From contig NZ_NCSM01000036.1 of NCBI RefSeq assembly GCF_002224125.1, forward strand, positions 69,747 to 133,746: 64,000 nucleotides of DNA, given 5' to 3'. Source of the stretch: Streptomyces sp. NBS 14/10. GTDB taxonomy: Bacteria > Actinomycetota > Actinomycetes > Streptomycetales > Streptomycetaceae. The notes beneath the pieces are model-generated. The model saw only the letters and a list, made by a program, of their open reading frames with translations, did not search any database and was not told the origin of the DNA. The position numbers were made by a program, and so were the translations under genes. Below, one piece after another: positions 1 through 8,240 of the stretch (its first letter is position 1; the number at the start of each line of letters is the position of its first letter).

Positions 1-315
1 TTCCTGCGCTCCCAAGCCGACGCCCTCCTGTCCCGTGACTTCACGGAGGGACGGATCCACTTCGCTGGCCAGCACACCTCCTACGAGCCCAATGGCGGGT
101 CCATGAACTACGCGCTGGAATCCGCCGTCCGGGTTCTCCCGAACTGTCAGGCTCGTGACGGCGCACGCCGCCGGGACGGCCGGCCGGTCACTGACGGCCG
201 AGGCGGGCGCCGAACCGCCGCAACACCTCGCGGAACTCCGCGGGCTCCTCGACGCGGAAGTCGGCGTCGAGGAAGGCGAGACGCGGCAGGAGCCACTGCC
301 AGGAGTCGAGCATGA
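1..315 (+). CDS. C-terminal end of a flavin amine oxidase (partial, tail abnormal)
   Basis: The first 43 or so codons read as the end of a flavin monoamine oxidase or L-amino acid oxidase. GRIHFAGQHTS followed by GSMNYALESAVR is the C-terminal FAD-contacting segment of that family, which oxidises amines or amino acids with FAD. The N-terminal part lies outside the window. After ESAVR these proteins normally stop within a few residues. Here the frame stays open to position 315 through arginine-rich sequence antisense to the neighbouring regulator, so the natural stop was probably lost by a frameshift or junction near 140-160. Family assignment is good; whether the gene still works cannot be judged. 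Confidence 0.6.
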   Translation, partial: FLRSQADALLSRDFTEGRIHFAGQHTSYEPNGGSMNYALESAVRVLPNCQARDGARRRDGRPVTDGRGGRRTAATPRGTPRAPRRGSRRRGRRDAAGATARSRA

Positions 316-1138
316 GGACGGCGTGGGTCCCGCCTCCGGCGGCCGCCGTGAGGTCGATGTCCTCATCCGCGAACGCATCCGCCACCTCCGTCATCGGGGC
401 GTCGATCGTCACCACCACACGCTGCCGGTTTCTGTTGATGCCCTGGCGGAGGTAGTCGACGCCGGTCCCCGCGGGCAGCGCGCGCGGTGCGAACGTCCTG
501 CTCTGCGTTTGGAGTTCACTGACGCGGTCGATGCGGAACACGCGCCAGTCCTCCTTGTCGGTGTCCCATCCCAGCAGGTACCACCTCAGGAGCAGGTGGA
601 TCTGGCGATAGGGCTCGACCCTGCGCGAGGTGGCCGTCCCGTTCGCGCCGACGTAGTGGAACGTCACGACGCGCTCGTGCGTGATCGCTTCGGCGAGCGT
701 GCTCATCGTCTCCGCGCTGATGCTCGGCGTCGGCGTCGGCGTCGTCTCCAGGCTGGTGCGCAGCGCAGCCACGCGGGGGCGCAGCCGCTTGGGCAGGTAC
801 TGATCGACCTTGCCGTAGGCGCGGATCGCCGCGTCGTCGACGCTGCCCTCGCGCGCGTTGCCGGTCGCGCCGAGGGCAGCCAGGCCCAGGAGGGTCGCGA
901 TGGCCTCATCGTCGTCCAGGAGCAGCGGGGGCATGGCCCGCCCGGCCGTGAGCCGGTAGTAGCCGCCCGGGCCTGGCTGGGTCTCGACCGGGTATCCGTA
1001 GCCGCGGAGCCGGTTGATGTCGCGCCGCAGGGTGCGTGGGGGGACGTCCAGCCGGGCCGCCAGCTCCTCACCCGTGAACGTCTTGCCCGACTGCAGCACG
1101 ACCAGCAGAGCGAGGATGCGTTGCATGACGTCGGCCAT
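188..1138 (-). CDS. WYL-domain (YafY/DeoR-like) transcriptional regulator
   Basis: A 316-residue regulator starting at MADVMQ. A helix-turn-helix of the HTH_11 type fills about residues 5-52 (RTLRRDINRLRGYGYPVE is its recognition part). A WYL domain follows from about residue 150, with the signature RWYLLGWDTDKEDWRVFRIDR, a probable ligand-sensing or nucleic-acid-sensing fold. The ATG at 1138 was chosen because the HTH begins a few residues later. It is divergent from the UvrA-like gene, with 63 bases between the starts, so it probably controls that gene or itself. The 3' end overlaps the aberrant tail of the amine oxidase fragment. The ligand is unknown. Confidence 0.85.
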   Translation of the reverse strand: MADVMQRILALLVVLQSGKTFTGEELAARLDVPPRTLRRDINRLRGYGYPVETQPGPGGYYRLTAGRAMPPLLLDDDEAIATLLGLAALGATGNAREGSVDDAAIRAYGKVDQYLPKRLRPRVAALRTSLETTPTPTPSISAETMSTLAEAITHERVVTFHYVGANGTATSRRVEPYRQIHLLLRWYLLGWDTDKEDWRVFRIDRVSELQTQSRTFAPRALPAGTGVDYLRQGINRNRQRVVVTIDAPMTEVADAFADEDIDLTAAAGGGTHAVLMLDSWQWLLPRLAFLDADFRVEEPAEFREVLRRFGARLGRQ

Positions 1139-1201
1139 GACCGCATCGTCGCAGACAGTCGCGGCCACTTTCCGTCCACATCTCGCAGTACGGTCCTGAA
1201 T

Positions 1202-3592
1202 ATGTCCAGCCAAGGGATCCAGATCAGGCGAGCCCGTACCCACAACCTGCGAGACCTCGACGTGGACGTGCCCCGCTCACAAGTCGTGGTCTTCGTCGGC
1301 GTGTCGGGCTCGGGCAAATCGTCGCTGGTGTTCGACACGATCGCAGCGGAGGCGGGCTACCAGCTGCACGAAACGTTCCCGCCCTACATCCGCAACCGAC
1401 TGCCGAAGTGGACCCGCCCCGAGGTCGGCGCGATCGAGGGGCTCTCCCCGGTGGTGGTGATCGACCAGCGGCGCCTGGGCGGGAACGCCCGCTCCACGGT
1501 CGGCACGATCACGGACACCTGGACCTACCTCCGGCTGCTGTTCTCCCGGGTGAGCACACCGCACGTCGGCGAGTCCAGCCACTTCTCCTTCAACGACCCG
1601 GCCGGCATGTGCCCCACCTGCTCGGGCATCGGCGAGGTCGTGGCCAGCGCCGTCGACCGTTTCATCGACCCGGACAGGTCGCTGCGCGGGGGCGCCGTCC
1701 TGCTGCCCGGGTTCGCCGTCAACGGTTACTGGTACACGAACTTCGCCGACATCGGCGTCTTCGACGTCGACAAGCCGCTGCGCCACTGGAGCCGGACCGA
1801 GCGGGACGCGCTGCTGTACGGCATCGGGTCCGCCGGGTCGCCGGCGAACCGGCTGCCCAAGGGCTACCAGGGCGTCGTCGAGCGGTTCGAGCGCATCTAC
1901 CTGCGCACCTCCGACGACATGAACGATCGCAAGAAGGAAACCCTCGCCAAGTTCACCCGTTCCAAGGTGTGCCCGGACTGCTGCGGGGACCGTCTCAACA
2001 AGGCGAGCCGGGCGGCCACGGTGCTCGACCACACCATCGGCGAGATGGCGCGGATGGAGGTCGATGAGCTCGCGGAGCTGATGACGGGCGTGACCGACGC
2101 AACCGTGGCACCGGTGGTGGCCGCGCTGACGGAACGACTCCAGGCGATGATCACCATCGGGCTCGGCTACCTCCACCTCGGCCGCGCCACCACGACGCTC
2201 TCGGGCGGCGAGTCCCAGCGGATCAAGACCGTCAAGCACCTGGGCAGCAGCCTCACCGAGATGCTCTACGTATTCGACGAACCCACCGTCGGACTGCACC
2301 CCCACGACATCTCCTCCATGACCGAGCTGCTCAAGCAGCTCCGGGACAAGGGCAACAGCGTCCTCGTGGTCGAACACGACCCCGCCGTCATGGCCATCGC
2401 CGACCAGATCATCGAGGTCGGGCCCCTCGCGGGCGCGCACGGCGGAACGCTCGTCTACCAGGGCAGCTTCCGTGGCCTCCGCACGGCCGGCACCGCCACG
2501 ACGGCGGCGCTGTCACAGCGCCGGCCCATCAAGGACGATCCGCGGACGCCGCGGGGACACATCACCGTGGCCGATGCCACGCGCAACAACCTCAAGAACG
2601 TGACCGTGGACATTCCGACGGGCGTGACAACCGTGCTCACCGGCGTGGCCGGCTCCGGGAAATCCAGTCTCGCGAGCGAACTCGTCGCCCAGCACGACGC
2701 GGTCGTGATCGACCAGAAACCGGTCAGCACCAACCGCCGCTCGACCCCCATCACCTACACCGGGATCGCGCCCCCCATCCGTAAGGTTTTCGCACGCCAC
2801 AACCAGGTCCCAGCCGGCCTGTTCAGCGCCAACTCCGAGGGCGCCTGCCCCGAGTGCAAGGGCCTCGGGATCGTCTCCACCGACCTGGCGTTCATGGAGG
2901 ATCAGGAGACGGTCTGCGAGACCTGCCAGGGGCGCCGGTTCACGCCCGAGGTCCTGCAGTACCGGGTCGACGGGCTGTCCATCGCCGACATCGACGACCT
3001 CACGGTCACCGACGCCATCGACCGGCTCTCCGATCGCACGGTCACAAAGGCGCTGCGCCACCTCGACGAGGTCGGCCTGGGCTACCTCCGGCTCGGCCAG
3101 CCCCTCACGTCTCTCTCCGGAGGTGAATGCCAGCGCGTGAAGATCGCCAAGGAGCTCCGGGACTCCACCGCCCCGACCCTCTACATCCTCGACGAGCCCA
3201 CTAGCGGCCTGCACCTACGCGACATCGACACCTTGCTGAGCCACCTCGACGGCCTGGTGGACCACGGTCACACCGTCGTGCTGATCGAGCACAACCTCGA
3301 CGTCATCCGACGGGCGGACTGGATCATCGACCTCGGCCCCGGTCCCGGGAAGCACGGCGGGCAGATCCTCTATCAGGGACCCGTCGCCGGCATCACCTCC
3401 ACGGCCACCGCCGAGGCGCTGCTCGGCTCGACGGCCAGGGACCATCCCCGCCGGCCCGGGAAGCAGAGCCACCTCATGACGAAGGGCAAGGATCCCGGCG
3501 TTGTTCGCGACGGTCGACCGGCCCAGCGAAAGAAGGCAGCCCAGCAGTCGGCAGAAGATCAGGCAGAGCAGTCGCAGACCCACCATCACTGA
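1202..3592 (+). CDS. UvrA-like ABC protein of the DrrC type
   Basis: A 796-residue cytosolic protein with two ABC-type ATPase halves, shorter than housekeeping UvrA (about 950) and close to the DrrC-type drug-resistance UvrA paralogues. Half one has Walker A GVSGSGKSS near residue 33, a CPTC zinc half-site, signature LSGGESQR and Walker B VFDEPTVGLHP. Half two has GVAGSGKSS, CPEC and CETC cysteine pairs, LSGGECQR and ILDEPTSGLHL. DrrC-type proteins are thought to act on drug-bound DNA. The ATG at 1202 has no clear ribosome site, so translation may be leaderless or nearly so. The divergent WYL gene suggests an inducible DNA-protection unit. The last 40 residues are polar and poorly conserved. 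Confidence 0.85.
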   Translation: MSSQGIQIRRARTHNLRDLDVDVPRSQVVVFVGVSGSGKSSLVFDTIAAEAGYQLHETFPPYIRNRLPKWTRPEVGAIEGLSPVVVIDQRRLGGNARSTVGTITDTWTYLRLLFSRVSTPHVGESSHFSFNDPAGMCPTCSGIGEVVASAVDRFIDPDRSLRGGAVLLPGFAVNGYWYTNFADIGVFDVDKPLRHWSRTERDALLYGIGSAGSPANRLPKGYQGVVERFERIYLRTSDDMNDRKKETLAKFTRSKVCPDCCGDRLNKASRAATVLDHTIGEMARMEVDELAELMTGVTDATVAPVVAALTERLQAMITIGLGYLHLGRATTTLSGGESQRIKTVKHLGSSLTEMLYVFDEPTVGLHPHDISSMTELLKQLRDKGNSVLVVEHDPAVMAIADQIIEVGPLAGAHGGTLVYQGSFRGLRTAGTATTAALSQRRPIKDDPRTPRGHITVADATRNNLKNVTVDIPTGVTTVLTGVAGSGKSSLASELVAQHDAVVIDQKPVSTNRRSTPITYTGIAPPIRKVFARHNQVPAGLFSANSEGACPECKGLGIVSTDLAFMEDQETVCETCQGRRFTPEVLQYRVDGLSIADIDDLTVTDAIDRLSDRTVTKALRHLDEVGLGYLRLGQPLTSLSGGECQRVKIAKELRDSTAPTLYILDEPTSGLHLRDIDTLLSHLDGLVDHGHTVVLIEHNLDVIRRADWIIDLGPGPGKHGGQILYQGPVAGITSTATAEALLGSTARDHPRRPGKQSHLMTKGKDPGVVRDGRPAQRKKAAQQSAEDQAEQSQTHHH

Positions 3593-4153
3593 TCATGCCC
3601 ATACTTGGGCGATCGCAAGCCCCAGGTCAACCACCGTACGGCGATAAAGACATTCTTCAGGCCTTTCCAGATGGCGCCATCACCGCCGATCCACCGTCGC
3701 CGCCGGCCTTACGCAGCGGGCCGATCCGGACGGCGTGACTACCGTCTGACCCGTTCCCAGCGCCGTCCCTGGAGTGACACCATGTTCAGGCCATCGGGCA
3801 GGGCGCCTCTGCGCCATCGCTCAGCCGCCCCCGGCGGATTCCGGTGCGGTGGACGCCGACATTCCCCCGGGTGGGCATGACGGCGGGCACCATTCCGCCG
3901 GTGTGGACCTGTGACATATGCGGACCACGCCAGGGGGTCGGTGCCGGTCCCTGCCGGAGGCCGGAGGTCCAGTTGGCGGCCGTTGCCGCGGCGCAAGGAC
4001 GCCGTTCCCGTCTCGGACGGATTGTCCGGAAGAGGCGTGCAGGGTTACTGGAGTACGGCGGTTAGGCTCCGGCTTGCTCCGGAGCACCCCACCCTCATTG
4101 GCGCGGCTCACCCCGCGCCCGATGTGCCGTGCCCTCAGACGGGAGAAGCAGTG
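3593..4153. other. Intergenic stretch before the NHL-repeat gene
   Basis: About 560 bases without a convincing gene. Short open frames lack family features and ribosome sites. The 3' end carries the ribosome site GGGAGAAG, 5 bases before the ATG at 4154. I see no clear terminator after the UvrA-like gene. Confidence 0.5.
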
Positions 4154-6454
4154 ATGGCAGGCGAATCGAATACCGGAACCGGACCACAGCCCATCGGCCT
4201 GCCCCACGGCGCCATCGCCACCGTCGCGGGCAACGGCACCGCCGGATATCTCTCCGACGGCGGACCCGCGCCGCTCACCCAGCTCAACTCCCCCTTCGGC
4301 CTCGCCGTCGACAGGCAGGGCAATCTCTACATCGCCGACCGCTACAACCACCGGGTCCGCAAGGTGACCCCCGAGGGGATCATCACCACCATCGCGGGCA
4401 ACGGCCAGGCGGGGTACGTGTCCGACGGCGGCCCTGCCGTCGCGACGAGGCTCAGCCTGCCCCCCGACGTGGCCGTCGACGACGCCGGCAACGTCTACAT
4501 CACCGACTTCGGCAACCACCGGGTCCGCAAGGTGACCCCCGACGGGATCATCACCACCGTCGCGGGCAACGGCGAAGCCGGCTACATCTCCGACGGCGGC
4601 CCGGCCGTCGCCACCCGGCTCAACTACCCTCACGGCATCGCGGTGGACCGTGAGGGAAATCTGTACTTCAGCGAGATGAACGGCCACCGGGTCCGCAAGG
4701 TGACCCCCGACGGGATCATCACCACCGTCGCGGGCAACGGCCAGCCGGGGTACGTCTCCGACGGCGGCCCTGCCGTCGCCACCCGGCTGAGCACCCCGTC
4801 CGGGCTGGCCGTGGATCCCGAGGGGAACCTGTACATCGCCGACTGGGGCAACCACCGGGTCCGCAAGGTGACCCGCAACGGCATCATCACCACCATCGCG
4901 GGCAACGGCACCGGCGGGTACGTCTCCGACGGCGGACCCGCCGCCGTCACCAGCCTCAACTACCCCCACGGCGTGGCGCTGGACGCCGCAGGGAACCTGT
5001 ACATCGGCGACAGCGGCAACCACCGCGTACGCAGGGTATCCACCACCGGCATCATCACCACCGTGGCGGGCACCGGGATCGCGGGGTACATCGACGACGG
5101 CGGCCCGGCCGTCTCCACCCGGCTCTACAGCCCGTGGGGAGTGGCGCTGGACGCCGCGGGAAATCTGTACATCGGCGACTACAGCAACCACCGGGTACGC
5201 GGCGTGACGGCCGTTGCCGTCATGACGCCGCCGCTGCTGCCCGCCGCGGATCTGTACGGCGAGAGTGTCGCCCCCTACGCGGTCCCGCGTGGCCAGATGT
5301 TCGACCTCGGTGTCCGGATCAAGAACCGCGGGCCCAACCCGGTCGAGGGGCGGTTCGTCACCGTGGTGTTGAACCTCGCCGACGGCCTGGAGGGCATACC
5401 GGGCAACGGCGACCGGCGGCTCAGCCGCACCTTCACCGGTCAGCAGCTGCTGCCCCATCAGGGCTCCCTGGACGGCGTCTTCCGCGTCAGCGCCCCCGGC
5501 ACCATGCCTGCGGGCATCTGCACCTCCACTCTGGAGATCCAGTACAGCGGCGAGATCAATCTCAAGGACAACGTCGAGCGCCTGCCCGTGACGATCGTCG
5601 TCCCCGCACCGGTCGGTGACGAGACCGCCCTCACCGTCATCCAGGACACGATCCCCACCGCCGCCCCCGGGCAGTCGGCCGTCTTCACCGTGAAGTACAT
5701 CTCCGGCGTCGACCGGCCCGTGAACCCGGGGGACATCGTCCAGCGTTTCACCGCACCGAGCGGCTTCACTTTCAGGGGCCGGCCCACGTACGCGTACTAC
5801 GAGACCACCCACGGCGTCACCCCCGTCCCGCTCGACCACAGCATCGAGGACTCCGGGCAGACGCTGGTGATCACGGCGAATCCGCACCTCAACACCACCG
5901 CCAGCGACACCGGTTCGCTCGTCTACTTCATCCCGGTGCAGGCCCGGACGGACGCCCTGCCCGGCCGTTACGACAATGGCTCGGCGAGCATCGGGCGTCT
6001 CGCCCCCATTCAGATCTCGGGCACGATCACCGGCGCCCCATCGCCCCTCACCGCCCGGGTGGTTCAGACGAAACTCGAGAAGGCACGAGTACGGCCCGGG
6101 CAGCAGTGGGTCTACCCGGCGGTCCTGGAGATCACGAACACCAGCCGCCGCGCCATCGGCACCGAGCAGATCACACTGACCGCTCCGCAGGGCATGCGGT
6201 TCACCGAGGACGCGCTGACGCTGTGGCGGGACGGCAGCAGCCAGGAGGTCGTGGGCGCGGCCCAGCGGTCGCCCGACGGCCGCCGGCTCACCTGCCAGGC
6301 GCAGCTGGACACCGACCCCGGCAAGTGGGTGGTGCTCTACCCGGCGATGGAGGTCGACTCCTCCGCGACTCCCGGCACGGTCCGCGTGAGCCTCCAACTC
6401 GGCAATCCGCCCTTCGCCACGGGCCACGCCTCGATCGTCATCGAAACGCCGTAG
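4154..6454 (+). CDS. NHL-repeat six-bladed propeller protein with C-terminal DUF11-like region
   Basis: A 766-residue protein from the ATG at 4154, preceded by GGGAGAAG. Residues about 20-355 hold six NHL-type repeats of 56 residues, each built on AGNG.GY.SDGGPA, a hydrophobic strand, GNLYIAD and NHRVRKVT. They should close into a six-bladed beta-propeller. The remaining 400 residues are rich in beta-strand-like, Asn/Pro-containing segments resembling the DUF11/CARDB domains of surface proteins. No signal peptide or membrane anchor is visible, so an unusual export route or a cytosolic role is possible. The function is probably binding or scaffolding. The adjacent glycosyltransferase suggests a cell-envelope context, but that is only position. 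Confidence 0.75.
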   Translation: MAGESNTGTGPQPIGLPHGAIATVAGNGTAGYLSDGGPAPLTQLNSPFGLAVDRQGNLYIADRYNHRVRKVTPEGIITTIAGNGQAGYVSDGGPAVATRLSLPPDVAVDDAGNVYITDFGNHRVRKVTPDGIITTVAGNGEAGYISDGGPAVATRLNYPHGIAVDREGNLYFSEMNGHRVRKVTPDGIITTVAGNGQPGYVSDGGPAVATRLSTPSGLAVDPEGNLYIADWGNHRVRKVTRNGIITTIAGNGTGGYVSDGGPAAVTSLNYPHGVALDAAGNLYIGDSGNHRVRRVSTTGIITTVAGTGIAGYIDDGGPAVSTRLYSPWGVALDAAGNLYIGDYSNHRVRGVTAVAVMTPPLLPAADLYGESVAPYAVPRGQMFDLGVRIKNRGPNPVEGRFVTVVLNLADGLEGIPGNGDRRLSRTFTGQQLLPHQGSLDGVFRVSAPGTMPAGICTSTLEIQYSGEINLKDNVERLPVTIVVPAPVGDETALTVIQDTIPTAAPGQSAVFTVKYISGVDRPVNPGDIVQRFTAPSGFTFRGRPTYAYYETTHGVTPVPLDHSIEDSGQTLVITANPHLNTTASDTGSLVYFIPVQARTDALPGRYDNGSASIGRLAPIQISGTITGAPSPLTARVVQTKLEKARVRPGQQWVYPAVLEITNTSRRAIGTEQITLTAPQGMRFTEDALTLWRDGSSQEVVGAAQRSPDGRRLTCQAQLDTDPGKWVVLYPAMEVDSSATPGTVRVSLQLGNPPFATGHASIVIETP
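4205..5215 (+). repeat. Six in-frame 168-bp tandem repeats encoding NHL blades
   Basis: The propeller-coding part repeats with a 168-base period. For example, the GGGATCATCACCACC block recurs near 4376, 4544 and 4712. Repeats two to four are the most alike at DNA level, which suggests recent amplification or gene conversion. Confidence 0.8.
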
Positions 6455-6507
6455 CGCGAGCGCGGAGGCCGCCCTTTGAGGAGGGTGACCCCCGCGCCGC
6501 ACCGCCC

Positions 6508-6650
6508 GGCAGGAATGCCTGGGCGTCGCTCTACCCGGCGGTGGAGGCCGAGGCGACAGCCCCGGCCGGACGGCCCAGGCCGGCATCCAGCTGGGCGACC
6601 CGGACTTCGCCACCGCACAGGACACCATCGAGATCCACCCCAGGGGCTGA
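6508..6650 (+). pseudogene. Frameshifted duplicate of the NHL protein's C-terminus
   Basis: Directly after the NHL gene is a second, diverged copy of its last 40 or so codons. Frame 1 reads WASLYPAVEAEATAPAG, against WVVLYPAMEVDSSATPG in the intact gene. After a shift, frame 3 reads AGIQLGDPDFATAQDTIEI, against VSLQLGNPPFATGHASIVI, and ends at TGA 6648-6650. This is the scar of a lost tandem paralogue, now lying between the NHL gene and the glycosyltransferase. Confidence 0.7.
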
Positions 6651-6732
6651 CCTGGCAACGGGGTGCCGCGCGCCCGGCGCGGCGCCCCACACCTCCCGTA
6701 CACCCGGACCCCACCGCTCCAGGAGCACCCGC

Positions 6733-7845
6733 ATGCGATGGCCACGCCCCCGACGACGCCCGGCTCCCCGCGCCCGACACCACGGGACCGCCGCGGCCCC
6801 CCGCATCCTCGCGCTGATCCCGGCCCACAACGAGGCCGAGCGCATCGCCGCCGCCATCGCGGCGCTGCACCGCCAGGACCGCCCGCCGCACCGCATCGTC
6901 GTCGTGGCCGACAACTGCACCGACGCAACCGCGGAGACCGCCCGGGCAGGCGGGGCCGGCGTCATCGCGTCGCAGAACAACCGGCGCAAGAAGGCCGGCG
7001 CCCTCAACCAGGCTCTCGGCCGGCTCCTGCCCGGCCTCGACGACACCGACATGGTCCTCGTCCAGGACGCCGACACCACGCTTCAGCCGGCCTTCCTCGC
7101 CAGCGCCACCGCCGCCATGCACGGCACCGTCGGAGCCGTCGGCGGCATCTTCTACGGCGAGAAGGGCGGCGGCCTCCTCGGCGCACTCCAGCGCATCGAA
7201 TTCCACCGCTACGCCCGCGAAATAGCCCGGCGGGAGTTCAGGGCCGACGTGCTCACCGGCACCGCGACCCTCTTCCGCGTCGCGACCCTGCGCGAAGTCA
7301 GACAAGCCCGCCTCGACGGGCTCATAGGCGGCGGCACCTCGTACTACTCCCTCGCCTCCCTCACCGAGGACGACGAGATCACCAAAGCCGTGCGGACGCT
7401 GGGCTACCGCACCGTCTCTCCGCCCGGCTGCGGCGTGGTCACCGAGGTCATGACGAGCCTGCCCAAGCTCTGGCACCAGCGGCTGCGCTGGCAGCGCGGA
7501 GCCCTGGAGAACCTGCGCGACTACGGCTGGACACCCGTCACCGCCCCCTACATCATCCGCCAGGGCTTCATGGGGCTGTCCGTCCTCTTCCTCGCCCTCT
7601 ACCTCGTCTTCACCGGGTGGATGCTGGCCCGGGGAAAGCCGGAGTTCACCGCCTTCTGGATCGCCATCGGCCTCGTCTTCGTCGCGGAGAAAGTGGTCAC
7701 CGCACGCGGCGCCGGATGGAAGTCCCAGCTGCTGGCCGGCACGCTCGCCGTCGAGCTGGCCTACGACATGTTCCAGCACGCCGTCTACATCCGCTCCCTG
7801 TGGGACATGGCCCGGCGCAGAGAAGAGCACTGGCGCGCCACCTGA
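6733..7845 (+). CDS. Membrane family-2 glycosyltransferase
   Basis: A 370-residue glycosyltransferase with a GT-A domain at its N-terminus: PAHNEAERI nucleotide-binding start, VQDADT as the metal-binding DxD, TEDDE as the acceptor-side acid and QRLRW as the QxxRW motif of processive GT2 enzymes. Three hydrophobic segments follow (FMGLSVLFLALYLVF, FWIAIGLVFVAEKV and LAGTLAVELAYDMF), so the protein sits in the membrane. The family makes or extends polysaccharides such as poly-N-acetylglucosamine, cellulose or hyaluronan. The product here is unknown. The start ATG at 6733 follows AGGAG at about 10 bases; the N-terminus is very rich in Arg and Pro. Confidence 0.8.
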   Translation: MRWPRPRRRPAPRARHHGTAAAPRILALIPAHNEAERIAAAIAALHRQDRPPHRIVVVADNCTDATAETARAGGAGVIASQNNRRKKAGALNQALGRLLPGLDDTDMVLVQDADTTLQPAFLASATAAMHGTVGAVGGIFYGEKGGGLLGALQRIEFHRYAREIARREFRADVLTGTATLFRVATLREVRQARLDGLIGGGTSYYSLASLTEDDEITKAVRTLGYRTVSPPGCGVVTEVMTSLPKLWHQRLRWQRGALENLRDYGWTPVTAPYIIRQGFMGLSVLFLALYLVFTGWMLARGKPEFTAFWIAIGLVFVAEKVVTARGAGWKSQLLAGTLAVELAYDMFQHAVYIRSLWDMARRREEHWRAT

Positions 7846-7863
7846 GCCGCATCACGGCTCACC

Positions 7864-7889
7864 GTTCATCGTTCATCGTTCATCGTTCG
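7864..7889 (+). repeat. 7-bp tandem repeat (CGTTCAT)n
   Basis: Three perfect copies of CGTTCAT plus a partial fourth, just upstream of the small membrane-protein gene. A simple-sequence tract of this kind can change length by slippage. Confidence 0.7.
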
Positions 7890-7916
7890 GCACCGTCATC
7901 GAGGGGCGGAGACCGC

Positions 7917-8189
7917 GTGTACGGAGGATTGCCACCAGCCGGAACGCTGGGCATCGGCGGGGCATCGGCGCTCTCGATGAAGGCCCTCGCCCGGCCCGGA
8001 TCCGGCTTCCAGGCCCTGGCCACCGTGGTCGCGGCGACAACCCTCGTCATGGCAGGCACCTCCCTGTGCAAACTCCTGCCGCCCCGGCGCCGGGTCGTCC
8101 ACGCACTCACCGCCATACAGCCACCTCGATGGAACATCCGCGGCCGGCAACCGCCGCAGAGCGACCGGACCTGGGTCGCGGTGCCCTGA
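7917..8189 (+). CDS. Small putative membrane protein
   Basis: A 90-residue frame starting at GTG 7917 behind a good ribosome site (GAGGGGCGGAG). It has a Gly/Pro-rich start and one clear hydrophobic stretch (ALATVVAATTLVMAGTSL) followed by KLLPPRRR, the pattern of a single membrane helix with a positive cytosolic edge. The polar C-terminus is not recognised. It is co-directional with the glycosyltransferase, 71 bases downstream, so it may be an accessory subunit. No family was recognised. It could also be non-coding. Confidence 0.4.
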   Translation: MYGGLPPAGTLGIGGASALSMKALARPGSGFQALATVVAATTLVMAGTSLCKLLPPRRRVVHALTAIQPPRWNIRGRQPPQSDRTWVAVP

Positions 8190-8199
8190 CCAGACGCCG

Positions 8200-8233
8200 G
8201 GCAACCGGAGCGGCTGGGCACCTGCCGGTTGCC
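8200..8233. terminator. Bidirectional hairpin between convergent genes
   Basis: GGCAACCGG at 8200-8208 pairs with CCGGTTGCC at 8225-8233, in the 51-base gap between the small membrane ORF and the convergent acyl-CoA dehydrogenase gene. A nine-pair stem here fits a shared terminator. Confidence 0.5.
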
Positions 8234-8240
8234 GCCGGGA

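Noticed and set aside
1277..2440. Long minus-strand open frame opposite the UvrA-like gene
   Set aside because: It is the mirror of a strongly conserved gene in high-GC DNA and has no protein-family features.
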